From Owenia fusiformis (lineage: Eukaryota > Annelida > Polychaeta > Sabellida > Oweniidae), in assembly GCA_903813345.2 (NCBI GenBank), contig CAIIXF020000009.1, positions 30,104,740-30,168,739 on the forward strand: a stretch of 64,000 nt of DNA, written 5' to 3'. A model generated the notes under the pieces. That model ran no database searches and was not told the DNA's origin. It was given only the letters and a program-made list of their open reading frames with translations. Every line of letters begins with the position of its first letter. The stretch's first letter is position 1. Position numbers and translations under genes: made by a program. Positions 13,401 through 25,504 of the stretch are shown in pieces.

Positions 13401-13504
13401 ACTAGACTTGGGAAATTGAACGAAGTTCAATTTCAGACTCCAGATCCAGACTTTTTTTAAGCCCAGTCATCTAAAATAAGCCGAGTCATCCAGAATAAAC
13501 TGAG

Positions 13505-13705
13505 TCATCCAGAATAAGATGGATGGATAAAACAGGAAGGTAGGATAGGATAGAATGGGAAGGAACGATAGGATAGAATAAGAAAGAAGGATAGGATAGA
13601 ACAGAATAGGAAGAAAGGATATGATAGGAGAGGATAGGAAGGATAGGAAGGAAAGGATACGAAGGAAGGATAGGATAGGATAGGATCAGATAGGAAGGAT
13701 GGATG
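13505..13705. repeat. Purine-rich GGATAGGAAGGA minisatellite
   Basis: About 200 bp of almost pure purine on the plus strand, in loose 5 and 10 bp units (GGATA, GGAAGGA). It replaces the GAGTAAGTAGCT array used in the first four higher-order units. The minus-strand open frame across it is a low-complexity artefact. Confidence 0.85.
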
Positions 13706-14385
13706 AATGAATTTTTCAATATTTTCTTCTCTACTCTTGACTTTCTATCAGAATAAATACTTTCTGACGGCAAAAGGCTAACACTATTAGCACACTCTTT
13801 CCTACCTGTATACAAAATTTTGAAGCAAATCATTTCAATATAGTGTCAGAATCACAAAAATAAGGAAAAACTATGAATTTGACCTAGATTTTGACCTAGG
13901 GATTTTGGTGTCCAAATTTTGAAGTTAGGTAGCCTTTGAGGTCCCCTTCTTTCATTGGCTTTCATTATTTCAAGCTGTACTTAGTCTATATCTCGAATTT
14001 TACACTTCAAAAAAATCTTTTTTCCCATTGACATAACATGGGGCACCAAATTTAGCGATTTTTGAGCTTTCAAAATGTCATAACTTCCGAACAAGAAGTC
14101 GGATCGAAATTTGGTTTGCAGATTCGGATTCCTTATAAAATTTTACTCTTAAGTCATAACTCATACGTTAAATTTGGAAAACTTTTTATTTTGACCTACT
14201 TTTCGGACACCATATCTCAAAAGTGGGTCAAAATACTTTCTGACGGCAAAAGGCTAACACTATTAGCACACTCTTGGCTACAAGTATACAAAATTTCGAA
14301 CAATATAATTAAAGTGTAGTGTCAGAATCGCAAAATAAGGAAAAACTTTGAATTTGACCTAGATTTTGACCTAGGCCCTGGACTG
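13706..14385. repeat. Satellite monomers
   Basis: Two monomers of the same satellite, the first entered part-way. The second has a long open frame (14062-14319) of the recurring repeat peptide type, not called a gene. Confidence 0.85.
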
Positions 14386-14680
14386 GATTTAGACCTAGAC
14401 TTGACTTGGACCTGGACATGTACCTGGACTTGGATTGAATGAGAAGGAAGAATAGGATAGAATAGGAAGGAAGGATAGGAAGGAAGGATAGATAGGAAGG
14501 GAGAATCATCCAGAATAAGATCATCTAGATAGAAAGGATAGGATAGACCTAAATTTTGATCTAGGTCCTGGACTGGATTTGGACCTAGACTTGACTTGGA
14601 CAAAACTGGACTTGGACCTGGACTTGGACCTGGACTTGAGCTTGACTTGGACCTGGAAATGGACTGGACTGGTATTTTTT
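14375..14680. repeat. GGACCTGGACTT and GGATAGGAAGGA composite minisatellites
   Basis: Two stretches of 6 and 12 bp GGACTT/GGACCT units (14385-14440 and 14560-14670) flank a purine-rich GGATAGGAAGGA stretch (14440-14545). The GACCTAGA word of the satellite appears to have been the seed from which the GGACCT units expanded. Confidence 0.8.
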
Positions 14681-14689
14681 TAATTTTAT

Positions 14690-15165
14690 TTCACTTTTCT
14701 TGACATTCTATGAGGGTACCATCAGATCGATTTTCCTCGAACTTTCAAAACGTCATAACTCCTGAATCGGAAGTCGGATATCAATTCGGTTTTCAGATTC
14801 GGAATCCTGAGAAAATTTCCTATAAGACTATAATCCTGGACATCGGATTCGGAGAACTTTTTTTCGGACCTCGTTTTCGGACACTGATATCTCGAAATCG
14901 GTTCGAGATATCAAAAAACTAAATCGACCCTAGCTTTCCTACTTTTTTATGAGGAACACAATGAAAAAAACCCGGATCGAAAATACTGAAGGACGACTGA
15001 GAAAATTGAAAAAAGTGACAAAGTACTGGATTTGACCCAGTTCCTGACCTTTGACCTAGATAAAAATTTGACCTAATTTCCGAGAAACTAGATACTGGAC
15101 CTAAATTAACCATATACAGGTCTTGACTCAATGTCTTCTAGTTAAGGAGAAAACGTTGGAAGAAT
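14690..15165. repeat. Satellite terminal module
   Basis: Single diverged monomer followed by the DR1-like module (15045-15057). No gene is seen. Confidence 0.85.
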
Positions 15166-17840
15166 AATAATAACTAGACATGTAAATTGAACAAGTTCAA
15201 TTTAAGACTCCAGATTTAATTCTTTTTTTAAGCTGAGTCATCCAGAATACTTGTAAGCTGAGTCATCCAGAATAAGCTGATCGAGTCAGCTAGAATTTAG
15301 ACATTTAGACAACTCTCCATTTTTTATCTTCGACTCCATTGGCTTAACATGGGGATATCATCATATCGACTTTTCGAGACTTCAAACCGCTATAACTATC
15401 TAACCAGAAGTTAGATTGTATTTTGGTTTAAAGATTCGGACTCCTGAGAAAATTCTACCCTTAATTCATAACTCATACATTAAATTTGGAGATTTTTTTA
15501 TTTTGACCTACTTTTTGGACACCATATCTCAAAAGAGGGTCAAAATACTTTCTGACGGCAAAAGGCTATCACTATAAGCACACTCTTTGCTACCTGTATA
15601 CAAAATTTCGAAGCAAATCATTAAAGTGTAATGTCAGAATCGCAAAAATAAGGAAAATTATGAATTTGCCCTAGATTTTGACCTTGGCATTTTGGTGTCC
15701 AAATTTTAAAGCTAGATAGCCTTCGAGGTCCCCTTCTTTTAAAGGCTTTCAGAATGTTAAGCTGTACTCAGTCTATATCTGGTATTTAAGACTTCAAAAA
15801 AATCTTTTTCCCTATTGACATAACACGGGGCACCAAATTTAGCAATTTTCGAGCTTTCAAAACGCTATAACTTTCAAACAGAAAGTCGGATCGAAATTTG
15901 GTTTGCAGATTCAGATTCCTCAGAAAATTCTATCCTTATTTCATAACTCATATGCTAAATTCGGAGAACTTTTATTTTGACCTACTTTTCGGACACCATA
16001 TCTCAAAAGTGGGTCAAAATACTCTTTGACGGCAAAAGGCTAACACTATTAGCACACTCTTTGCTACCTGTATACAAAATTTTGAAGCAAATCCTAAAAG
16101 TGTAGTGCCAGAATCGCAAAAATAAGGAAAAACTATGAATTTGACCTAGATTTTGACCTAGGCATTTTGGTGTCCAAATATTGAAACTAGGTAGCTTTTG
16201 AGGTCCCCTTCTTTTATAGGAATTCATTATCTTAAGCTGTACTCAATCTATATCTCGTATTTTACACTTCAAAAAAATCTTTTTTCCTTGACTTTCTATC
16301 AGGATAACATCAGATCGATTTTTCTCGAAATTTCAAAACGCCATAACTTTCAAACCGGAAATCGGATCGAAATTTGATTTAAAGATTCGGATTCCTGACA
16401 AAATTCTACCCCTTATTCATAGCTCATACGTCAAATTTGGCGAATTTTTATTTTGACCTACTTTTCGGACACGCCATAACTTTGGAACCGGAAGTAGGAT
16501 CGAAATTTGGTTTGCAGATTCAGATTCCTGAGAAAATTCTACCCTTGATTCATAACTCATATGTAAAATTTGGAGAATTTTTTATTTTGACCTACTTTTC
16601 GGACACCATATCTCAAAAGTGGGTCAAAATACTCTCTGACGGCAAAAAGCTAACACTATAAGCCCATTCTTTGCTACCTGTATACAAAATTTTGAAGCAA
16701 ATCCTAAAAGTGTAGTGCCAGAATCGCAAAAATAAGGAAAAACTATGTATTTGACCTAGATTTTGACCTAGGGATTTTGGTGTCCAAATTTTAAGCTAGA
16801 TAGCCTTCGAGGTCCCCTTCTTTTATAGACTTTCAGAATCTTAAGCTGTACTCAGTCTTTATCTGGTATTTTACACTTCAAAAAAATCTTTTTTCTCATT
16901 GACATAACATGGGGCACCAAAATTAGCGATTTTTGAGCTTTCAAAACGCCATAACTTCCCAACGAAAAGTCGGATTGAAATTTGGTTTGCAGATTCGGAT
17001 TCCTGAGAAAATTCTACCCTTAATTCATAACTCATAAGTTAAATTATGAGAAATTTTTATTTTGACCTACTTTACGGACACCATATCTCAAAAGTGGGTC
17101 AAAATACTTTCTGACGGCAAAAGGCTCTCACTATTAGCACACTCTTTGCTACCTGTATACAAAATTTTGAAGCAAATCCTAAAAGTGTAGTGCCAGAATC
17201 GCAAAAATAAGGAAAAACTATGAATTTGACCTAGATTTTGACCTAGGCATTTTGGTGTCCAAATTTCGAAGCTATGTAGCTTTTGAGGTCCCCTTCTTTT
17301 ATAGGCATTCAATATGTTAAGCTGAACTCAGTCTATATCTTGTATTTTACACTTCGAAAAAGCCTTTTTTCCCATTGACTTAACATGGGCACCAAATTTA
17401 GCGATTTTTGAGATTTCAAAACGCTATAACTTCCGAACCGGAAGTCGGATCAAAATTTTGTTTGCAGATTCGGATTTCTGAGATAATTCTACACTTATTT
17501 GATAATTCACACGTTGAATTTGGAGAATTTTTTATGTTCTGACCTACTTTTCGGACGCCATATCTCAAAATCGGTAAGAGTAATCAAAAAACGGTTTGCA
17601 TTACAGAATTAGCTTTTTTTCTAAGGAACATGATGAAAAAAACCCGGAGCGAAAATACCAAAGGACGACTGAGAAAACTTGTGAAATAGCAAAAAGAGAC
17701 GATTTGACCTAGTTCTTGACCTTTGACCTAGATAAACATTTGACCTAATTTCCCAGAAACTAGAACTCATTACCTAGTTGACTATGTTAGCAGATTTTAG
17801 GAAGTCCCTCTAGTTGCTGAGAAAACGCGCAAAGAAAGAA
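15166..17840. repeat. Higher-order satellite unit, later type, copy 1
   Basis: It starts with an inverted repeat of the AAATTGAACAAGTTCAATTT type and an AAGCTGAGTCATCCAGAATA duplicate pair instead of the GAGTA minisatellite, then has monomers ending in the DR1 module (17717-17729). The next unit begins about 2.67 kb later with nearly the same sequence. Confidence 0.9.
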
Positions 17841-19410
17841 TAACTAGACATGTAAATTGAACAAGTTCAATTTAAGACTCCAGATTTAATACTTTTTTTT
17901 AAGCTGAGTCATCCAGAATACTTGTAAGCTGAGTCATCCAGAATAAGCTGATCGAATCAGCTAGAATTTAGACATTTAGACAACTCTCAATTTTTTATCT
18001 TCGACTCCATTGGCTTAACATGGGGATATCATCATATCGACTTTTCGAGACTTCAAACCGCTATAACTATCTAACCAGAAGTTAGATTGAAATTTGGTTT
18101 AAAGATTCGGACTCCTGAGAAAATTCTACCCTTAATTCATAACTCATATGTAAAATTTGGAGAATTTTTTATTTTTACCTACTTTTCGGACACCATATCT
18201 CAAAAGTGGGTCAAAATACTCTCTGACGGCAAAAGGCTAACACTATTAGCCCACTCTTTGCTACCTGTATACAAAATTTTGAAGCAAATCCTAAAAGTGT
18301 AGTGCCAGAATCGCAAAAATAAGGAAAAACTATGTATTTGACCTAGATTTTGACCTAGGGATTTTGGTGTCCAAATTTTAAAGCTAGATAGCCTTCCAGG
18401 TCCCCTTCTTTTATAGACTTTCAGAATCTTAAGCTGTACTCAGTCCTTATCTGGTATTTTACACTTCAAAAAAATCTTTTTTCTCATTGACATAACATGG
18501 GGCACCAAAATTAGCGATTTTTGAGCTTTCAAAACGCCATAACTTCCCAACGAAAAGTCAGATTGAAATTTGGTTTGCAGATTCGGATTCCTGAGAAAAT
18601 TCTACCCTTAACTCATAGCTCATATAATAAATTATGAGAAATTTTTATTTTGACCTACTTTTCGGACACCATATCTCAAAAGTGGGTCAAAATACTTTCT
18701 GACGGCAAAAGGCTAACACTATTAGTACACTCTTTGCTACCTGTATACAAAATTTTGAAGCAAATTATTTAAGTGTAGTGTCAGAATCGTAAAAATAAGG
18801 AAAAACTATGAATTTGACCTAGATTTTGACCTAGGCATTTTGGTGTCCAAATTTTGAAGCTAGGTAGCTTTTGAGGTCCCCTTCTTTTATAGGCATTCAT
18901 TATGTTAAGCTGTGCTCAGTCTATATCTTGTATTTTACACTTCGAAAAAGTCTTTTTTCCCATTGGCTTAACATGGGCACCAAATTTAGCGATTTTTGAG
19001 ATTTCAAAACGCAATAACTTCCGAACCGGAAGTCGGATCGAAATTTTGTTTGCAGATTCGGATTCCTGAGATAATTCTACACTTATATGATGATTCACAC
19101 GTTGAATTTGGAGAACTTTTTATGTTCTGACCTACTTTTCGGACACCATATCTCAAAATCGGTAAGAGTAATCAAAAAACGGTTTACCATTCGTAATAAG
19201 CTTTTTCTAAGGAACATGATGAAAAAAACCCGGAGTGAAAATACCGAAGGACGACTGAGAAAACTTGTAAAATAGTGAAAAACCACGATTTGACCTAGTT
19301 CTTGACCTTTGACCTAGATAAAAAGTTGACCTAATTTCCCAGAAACTAGGCCTCATTACCTAGTTGACTGTGTTAGCAGATTTAAGTAAGTCCTTCTAGT
19401 TACCGAGAAA
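17841..19410. repeat. Higher-order satellite unit, later type, copy 2
   Basis: Close repeat of the unit starting at 15166, shortened by about two monomers, again ending in the DR1 module (19303-19315). Confidence 0.9.
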
Positions 19411-19439
19411 ACGTGACAAGAGAGAAAGAATAATAATAA

Positions 19440-19560
19440 TAAGAAAACCGGCAAAAGCAATAGACTCCAGATTTTCAATCTGGAGTCTAATAATAATAAT
19501 AATAAGAAAACTGGCAAAAGCAATAGACTCCAGATTTTCAATCTGGAGTCTAATAATAAT
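19440..19560. repeat. Two tandem ACTCCAGAT hairpins
   Basis: Hairpins at 19462-19488 and 19525-19551 have the same stems as at 8254. Both have one extra loop base (TTTCA), so they are a separate sub-lineage from the 21.2-21.5 kb copies. Confidence 0.9.
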
Positions 19561-19679
19561 AATAATAACTAGACTTTGAAAATTGAACGAAGTTCAATTT
19601 CAGACTCCAGATCTAGACTTTTTTAAGCCCAGTCATCTAAAATAAAACAAGTCATCCAGAATAAGCTGAGTCATCCAGA

Positions 19680-19940
19680 ATAAGATGGATGGATAAAATA
19701 GGAAGGTAGGAAAGGATAGAATGGGTTGGAACGATAGGATGGATGGATAAAATAGGAAGGTAGGAAAGGATAGAATGGGTTGGAACGATAGGATAGAATA
19801 AGAAAGAAGGATAGGATAGAACAGAATAGGAAGAAAGGATATGATAGGAGAGGATAGGAAGGATATGAAGGAAAGGATACGAAGGAAGGATAGATAGGAA
19901 GGATAGGATAGGATATGATCAGATAGGAAGGATGGATGAA
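19680..19940. repeat. Purine-rich minisatellite with 55 bp duplication
   Basis: GGATAGGAAGGA-type repeat. A 55 bp stretch starting GGATGGATAAAATAGGAAGG is present twice in tandem, nearly without change. Confidence 0.85.
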
Positions 19941-21140
19941 TTTTTCAATATTTTCTTCTCTACTCTTGACTTTCTATCAGGATACCATCAGATCGATTTT
20001 CCGAAATTTCAAAACGCCATAACTTCCGAACCGGAAGTCGGATCGAAATTTGAGTTAAAGATTCGGATTCCTGACAAAATTCTACCCCTAATTCATAACT
20101 CATACGTTAAATTTGGCGAATTTTTATTTTGACCTACTTTTTGGACACGCCATAACTTCGGAACCGGAAGTCGGATCGAAATGTGGTCTACAGATTCAGA
20201 TTCCTGACAAAATTCTACCCCTAATTCATAACTCATACGTTAAATTTGGAAACTTTTTATTTTGACCTACTTTTCGGACACGCCATAACTTCCGAACCGG
20301 AAGTAGGATCGAAATTTGGTTTGCAGATTCGGATTCCTGACAAAATTCTATTCCTAATTCATAACTCATACGTTAAATTTGGAGAACTTTTTATTTTGAC
20401 CTACTTTTCGGACACCATATCTCAAAAGTGGGTCAAAATACTTTCTGACGGCAAAAGGCTAACACTATTAGCACACTCTTGGCTACATGTATACACAATT
20501 TCGAAGAATATAATTGAAGTGTAGTGTCAGAATCGCAAAAATAAGGAAAACCTTTGAATTTGACCTAGATTTTGACCTAGGAATTTTGGTGTCCAAATTC
20601 TGAAGCTAGATGGCTTTTGAGGTCCCCTTCTTTTGAAGGCTTTCATTAAATTAAGCTGAACTCAGTCTATATTTCGTATTTTTCATCTCAAAAAAATCTT
20701 TTTTCCCATTGACTTAACATGGGCACAAAATTTAGCGATTTTTGAGTATTCAAAACGTCATAACTTCCGAACCAGGAGTCGGATCGAAATTTGGTTTGTA
20801 GATTCGGATTCCTGACAAAATTCTACCCCTAATTCATAACTCATACATTGAATTTGGAGCACGTTTTGGTGTGACCTACTTTCTGGACGCCATATCTCAA
20901 AATCGGTTTGAGATATCAAAAAAGTAAATCGACCCTAGCTTTCCTACTTTTTTATAAGGAACACAATGAAAAAAACCTGGATCGAAAATATTGAAGGACG
21001 ACTGAGAAAATTGAAAAAAGTGACAAAGTACTGGATTTGACCTAGTTCTTGACCTTTGACCTAAATAAAAATTTGACCCAATTTCCCACCAACTAGATAC
21101 TGAACCTAAATCAACTGTATAATGGTCTTTACTGGATACC
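19941..21140. repeat. Satellite block, last unit
   Basis: Monomers include three short copies in a row around 19995-20400 and end in the DR1 module (21050-21062). The longest repeat-type open frame (20246-20524, 92 codons) is here. This is the edge of the satellite field; gene A begins about 350 bp further on. Confidence 0.9.
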
Positions 21141-21204
21141 TTATAGTTACTGAAAAAACTCAAAAAGAAAAATAAGAATAATAAGAAGAAGAATAAGAAT
21201 ACTG

Positions 21205-21470
21205 GCAAAAACAATAGACTCCAGATTGACATCTGGAGTCTAATAAAGAAGAAGAATACTGGCAAAAACAATAGACTCCAGATTGACATCTGGAGTCTAA
21301 TAATAATAAAGAAAACTGACGAAAGCAATAGACTCCAGATTTTCATCTGGAGTCTAATAATAAGAAAACTGGCAAAAGCAATAGACTCCAGATTTTCATC
21401 TGGAGTCTAATAATAAAAAGAAAACTGGCAAAAGCAATAGACTCCAGATTTTCATCTGGAGTCTAATTAT
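21205..21470. repeat. Array of five ACTCCAGAT hairpins
   Basis: Stem-loops at 21216-21241, 21273-21298, 21330-21355, 21383-21408 and 21439-21464 have a period of 53-57 bp. All have the stem AGACTCCAGAT / ATCTGGAGTCT. Loops are TGAC in the first two and TTTC in the last three, so the array grew in at least two steps. The last hairpin lies just past the presumed splice donor of gene A's large exon. Confidence 0.92.
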
Positions 21471-21491
21471 CATATAACATAATGTGTTCAC

Positions 21492-23747
21492 CTCTGCTAA
21501 TGCTGGGTGTTTCTTTAAGAGGTCATCATGTTTTTCTCTCTTTCCACCCTCCTCATAAGCTGACAGCAAAAGTGTTAGCGAATTAACATCTTGAGGTGAT
21601 TCTTCAACACTTGTTTCTAGTACTTCAGTAGCTTCCTCAATATCACCCTTTTGTTGGAGGACACAACCAATTGTATTCATAGTATCTATGTTTTTGCTCT
21701 CAAGTACTCTATTTTTCAGTTTGTCCAGAAAAGGCTTGCTTATACTGTCATCCTCAATATACACATTACACAGAATATGCATAATCAGTTGCGTTGTCTC
21801 AGAGCTGACATATGTTTCATTTGCTTTTTCCAAGTACTCTTTTGCCTTGTCTTGATTTCTCATCAGTATATAGGCAATTGCATTGTTCAGATCTGATGGA
21901 TCATACAGAGATGCTTGTCCTTTAAGTATTTCAAGAGCTGATTCTTCTAAATTCTCTTTCTTGATAGCATTTGGGTCAGGTTGATTGTGGAGAGATGTCT
22001 TTTCTCCTTCCTTCATCTTTTCCACTGTTTCTTCTGAAGTTTCTACTTCAATAGCATAGACAAGTGGTATAGCAGATTGGTAGTAGCGCAAAATGAGATC
22101 TTCGCTAAAGGTTGTTTGGTCAGTGCCATCTGGGACAAGGAGCTTTGGTAACAATTGATCTTTTATCTCATCTACTTGACCATTGTTCTCTGCATAACAT
22201 CTTAATCGTATTTCTGCAGCTGTGGACAGGATCATTTGTAAGTCATGCATTATGGTACTATTCAGTCCTTTTAGTTCTTGAATGTCCCATATGCAATCTA
22301 CGTTGCCATTCATCAGTTGGAGTAAGTTGTTCACTACAACACTTGGCAAGCGATAAATTTCTCTCTTTACATGAAGTGATTTTTTCTTTATCAGTTTTTT
22401 CTTGTATTTACTGTCATACATTTTTTTTATACAGGAGTGTTTGACCAAGTCTTCCCTGAGCTGATTTTTGATAAGCTTCAAAATTGTTTGTCTTTGATTC
22501 TTATTGTTTTTGAATTTTTCTTTCAAATCTTTCTCAACAGTTGTGTCTCCAAACAATGTTGTGAAGTCCCCTTTAAAGAAATATAATTCCTTTTCCAGAT
22601 CACTTTCTTTCATTTCATCATAATTCGCTATAAATGCAGCCTTGGTATTTGTCAACCGGAAGCAGTTATTTTGAGGACTGACATAATAGGGTGTTTTGTT
22701 GGCATTTGGCATGAGTCCATCAAAAGAGATTCCCTGTTTTATTTTTACATAACTTCGTAAGTCAAGGTACCAGTCCTTTGTTTTGTCATTAAGGTCAGAT
22801 TGATTCAATGTATCTATTGACATAGCTGGGAGGACAGTTTCGCCAAATGCTAGGAACTTCAGGTGAAGGATCATAACCATCTTGGTTATGGTTTCTTTGT
22901 ATTCAGGCTGCATTTCCAAATCATCTGAGTTCTGCACTACAGCAAATTCTACATCAGAGAAAGGTGTTGTTTCTTTTCTTGAGAATGACCCAAATGCAAT
23001 TAGGGCAAGGTCATCCTCATGGAAATCAAGAAGATCCAAAGTCTGCTGTACCAAACTTGATATGAATGTTTTCATTTCCTGAAGGATCCATTTAAAAATT
23101 TCTCCAATTTGTTTAATTCTCTCTGCCTCACATTCTTTCCTTTCTTCTTTTGAGATTCCAGTTTCGTAACAGTTACAGGACTCGTTTCTGTCGATCTGTA
23201 AGATTCTTTCCTTTAATTTACTTCGTATTGCTTCAAGTTCATCTTTATTCTTCGTCTCATTTTCCGAGTACTTAATTGGAATTTCTGTTTTAAGACAATG
23301 CTTGAAGAAAAGTTTGAGAGCAGATCTTTTTTTCTGTTCATATTTAGATAACTCATCATTCAGTTCATCTCTACACTGCACTAACTCATCATTCAGTTCA
23401 TCTCTACACTGCACTATTCCTGTTTCATATATGCTAATAGCTTTCACATATTCCATTGGATTCCTTTCTACTTCACCAATCTCCTTATGGAGATTACCAA
23501 GTTCCCTCAGCAGCTGCACATGTGTTTGTCTATTACTTCGCCATTCCTCTTTAGATACCTCTCCTGGATTCTCTTGTTTATTGTTTATCAAATTTTTGTT
23601 TATTGATGGGATTTCTTTAAGTGACTTGGTTATGTCAAGTTCTCTTTTCTTGAGTTGGTCAAGCTTTAGTGTTATGTCTGGATATTGTTTTCTTAACATT
23701 TGGATGTATGTTTGTAGTTGATTGAGAGCAGATTCATTATTAGACAC
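21492..23747 (-). CDS. Gene A exon 3: nucleotidyltransferase (DUF294/GlnD-like) and TPR-like region
   Basis: 752 codons, opening after a TATATTACAG acceptor (phase 0) and ending at a GAG|GTGAAC donor. Residues 1-240 are helical and charged. Residues 250-271 carry the nucleotidyltransferase signature: GS at 253-254, then SDVEF with D265 and E267 as metal ligands; D312 (MSIDT) is a possible third ligand. Residues about 430-540 match the helical domain that follows DUF294-type transferases (KREIYRLPS, then WDIQEL and AAEIRLRCY). The C-terminal 130 residues contain TPR-like helix pairs (GCVLQQKGDIEEATEVLETS). The polymerase-beta superfamily moves nucleotides onto proteins, RNA or small molecules; the substrate here is unknown. 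Without splicing the frame would run 31 codons into the hairpin repeats, ending at 21396. Confidence 0.9.
23351..23416 (-). repeat. In-frame 33 bp tandem duplication inside gene A exon 3
   Basis: Two adjacent, essentially identical 33 bp copies encode QCRDELNDELV twice in the coiled-coil part of the protein. The frame is kept. The near identity points to a young duplication. Confidence 0.9.
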
Positions 23748-24514
23748 CTGTAATATATAGAGTTAATTTAATTGGAGGTTTCTGATAAAGGGTATATCTG
23801 AGGGAAATACAATGTATCAACGTGAGGTTCCGTAGAGTCCGAGGGTTAATATATATTTACCAAAGGATATTTCCCTGTATTAAAAATCGAGCATTTAATA
23901 ACTGATTTATTCTATACTTAGTAGATTATGAGGGTTTATAGTCAAGTCCCCTGGCTAAGTATCTACTTTCTGAATTTGTGACATGATAGATCTGATGAGC
24001 AGGTGATATCAGTGGGTGATATTTATATCACCCACTGTTATGTTATAATACATGTATGCCTTCCATGGCCAACTAGTCATGCTTGCCTTCTATGGCTAAT
24101 TAACTGTATTTCCCTTGGTGACTCATTTAAATCAATGCTTACAGTGGATCATTTATTTCTAATTTATGTGACTTTCTCTTTCACAAATCTGCTATAGGTT
24201 GCATTCTTTATATCTCATTTTGAATTATATAATATCTTCCTTTGTCTATTTTATAACGTATATTTGCAATATATATTATTCTGTTTGGTAAACCTTTGAC
24301 TAAGTTGCTCTGTGACCATATCCAAAATGATAAATTAACTAGCAAGAATTAAATAAAGTATTTTAAAGCCATCTTGAACTTCAACATATTTCTTAAAATA
24401 TAGAGGAACTCTTTAATTTCAAAGATCTCTTAATGTCGCAATCTTTTTTCTTTATCTGTACTATGTATCCTCGGGAGTACTGACACTATCTCAGGAGTAA
24501 TTTTCTGAATACAT
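23748..24514. other. Gene A intron 2, unique part with a perfect hairpin
   Basis: AT-rich intron sequence without a coding signal. A perfect palindrome lies at 24010-24037: stem CAGTGGGTGATAT with a TT loop. Confidence 0.7.
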
Positions 24515-25215
24515 ACCATGTTGAAATGGACCATGGCCATACCATGGTATACCATGGTATGGCCATGGTATACCATGGTATATGGCCATGAAATGCAATG
24601 AAATACCATGGTATTACCATGGCCGATCATGATCATTAAATGGCACCATTATATTTCATGGTTAACAGCGTGTTTTTAACATGGAGTTTTCCATTGAAAA
24701 AATACTGCAGAATACAGTATTTCGTGGTCAGAAACCATCAAATGCAATGATATCATGGTCAAGTTCTCGACCATGATATCATTGCATTTGATGGTTTCTT
24801 GACCATGACATCATTGCATTTGATGGTTTCTGACCATGAAATACTGTGAAACAGCAGTATTTTTTCAATGGGAAACTCCATGTTAAAAAAGCGCTCCCGA
24901 CCATGAAATCCAATGGTGCCATTTAACGATCATGATATACCATGGTATACCATGGTCAATTAACATGTAATTTTGTATCTAAAAAATACCACCGTTTCAC
25001 AGTATTACATGGTCAAATACCATCAAATGCAGTGATATCATGGTCTAGACATTCAACCATGATATGCAGTGGAGCCATTTAATTACCATGATCTACTATG
25101 GTATACCATGGTCACTATACTTAAAATTTTGCATTTAAAAACACTGTTATTTTGCAGTATTTCATGGTTGCAGACCATCAAATGCAATGATGGATGCAAA
25201 CCATCAAATGCAATG
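24515..25215. repeat. CCATGG/ATACCATGGTAT-rich repeat with a 225 bp inverted repeat
   Basis: Dense copies of the self-complementary words CCATGG and TACCATGGTA (24530-24625, 24935-24955). Between 24668 and 24893 a large inverted repeat has arms starting TTAACATGGAGTTTTCCATT and a centre of duplicated CATCAAATGCAATGATATCA words. Open frames across it consist of Pro-Trp-Tyr-His-Gly runs and are artefacts. Confidence 0.85.
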
Positions 25216-25504
25216 AAGTACAGTCAAGATGTTTAACCAAAGACTGGAGGTTGGACTTACAAAATATTAAGTTTATCTCCTATTTTACCGACAAAAGTCA
25301 AATAAAAGTAAAGCATATTTATTTACCCAAAATTTTTTGTTTCTAGGGTTATTAACTTAATTGTTCATCATAGAAATTAATTTATTAAATAAATGAACAA
25401 AAGTATATAAGGTTGTAATTTTGATGAATATCAGAATCACTAATTATAATAATTTGGTTATCTAATTAACATTTATTAATAAAGATATTTCATGTAAAAA
25501 TACT
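25216..25504. other. Gene A intron 2, unremarkable AT-rich spacer
   Basis: I see no coding signal, hairpin or repeat in this stretch. Confidence 0.6.

Noticed and set aside
13486-14603. Minus-strand frames of Pro-Ser-Tyr-Leu and Ser-Lys-Ser repeats
   Set aside because: Products of the purine-rich and GGACCT minisatellites.
2580-20524. Some thirty open frames of 60-92 codons in the satellite field
   Set aside because: All lie at the same place of a repeated monomer, differ by frameshifts between copies and have no start context, splice sites or domain; they are repeat shadows.
21396-21491. Extension of gene A exon 3 by 31 codons to a stop at 21396
   Set aside because: The extension is made of the hairpin repeat, and a good GAG|GTGAAC donor lies exactly where homology-like sequence ends; splicing is the simpler reading, though not proven.
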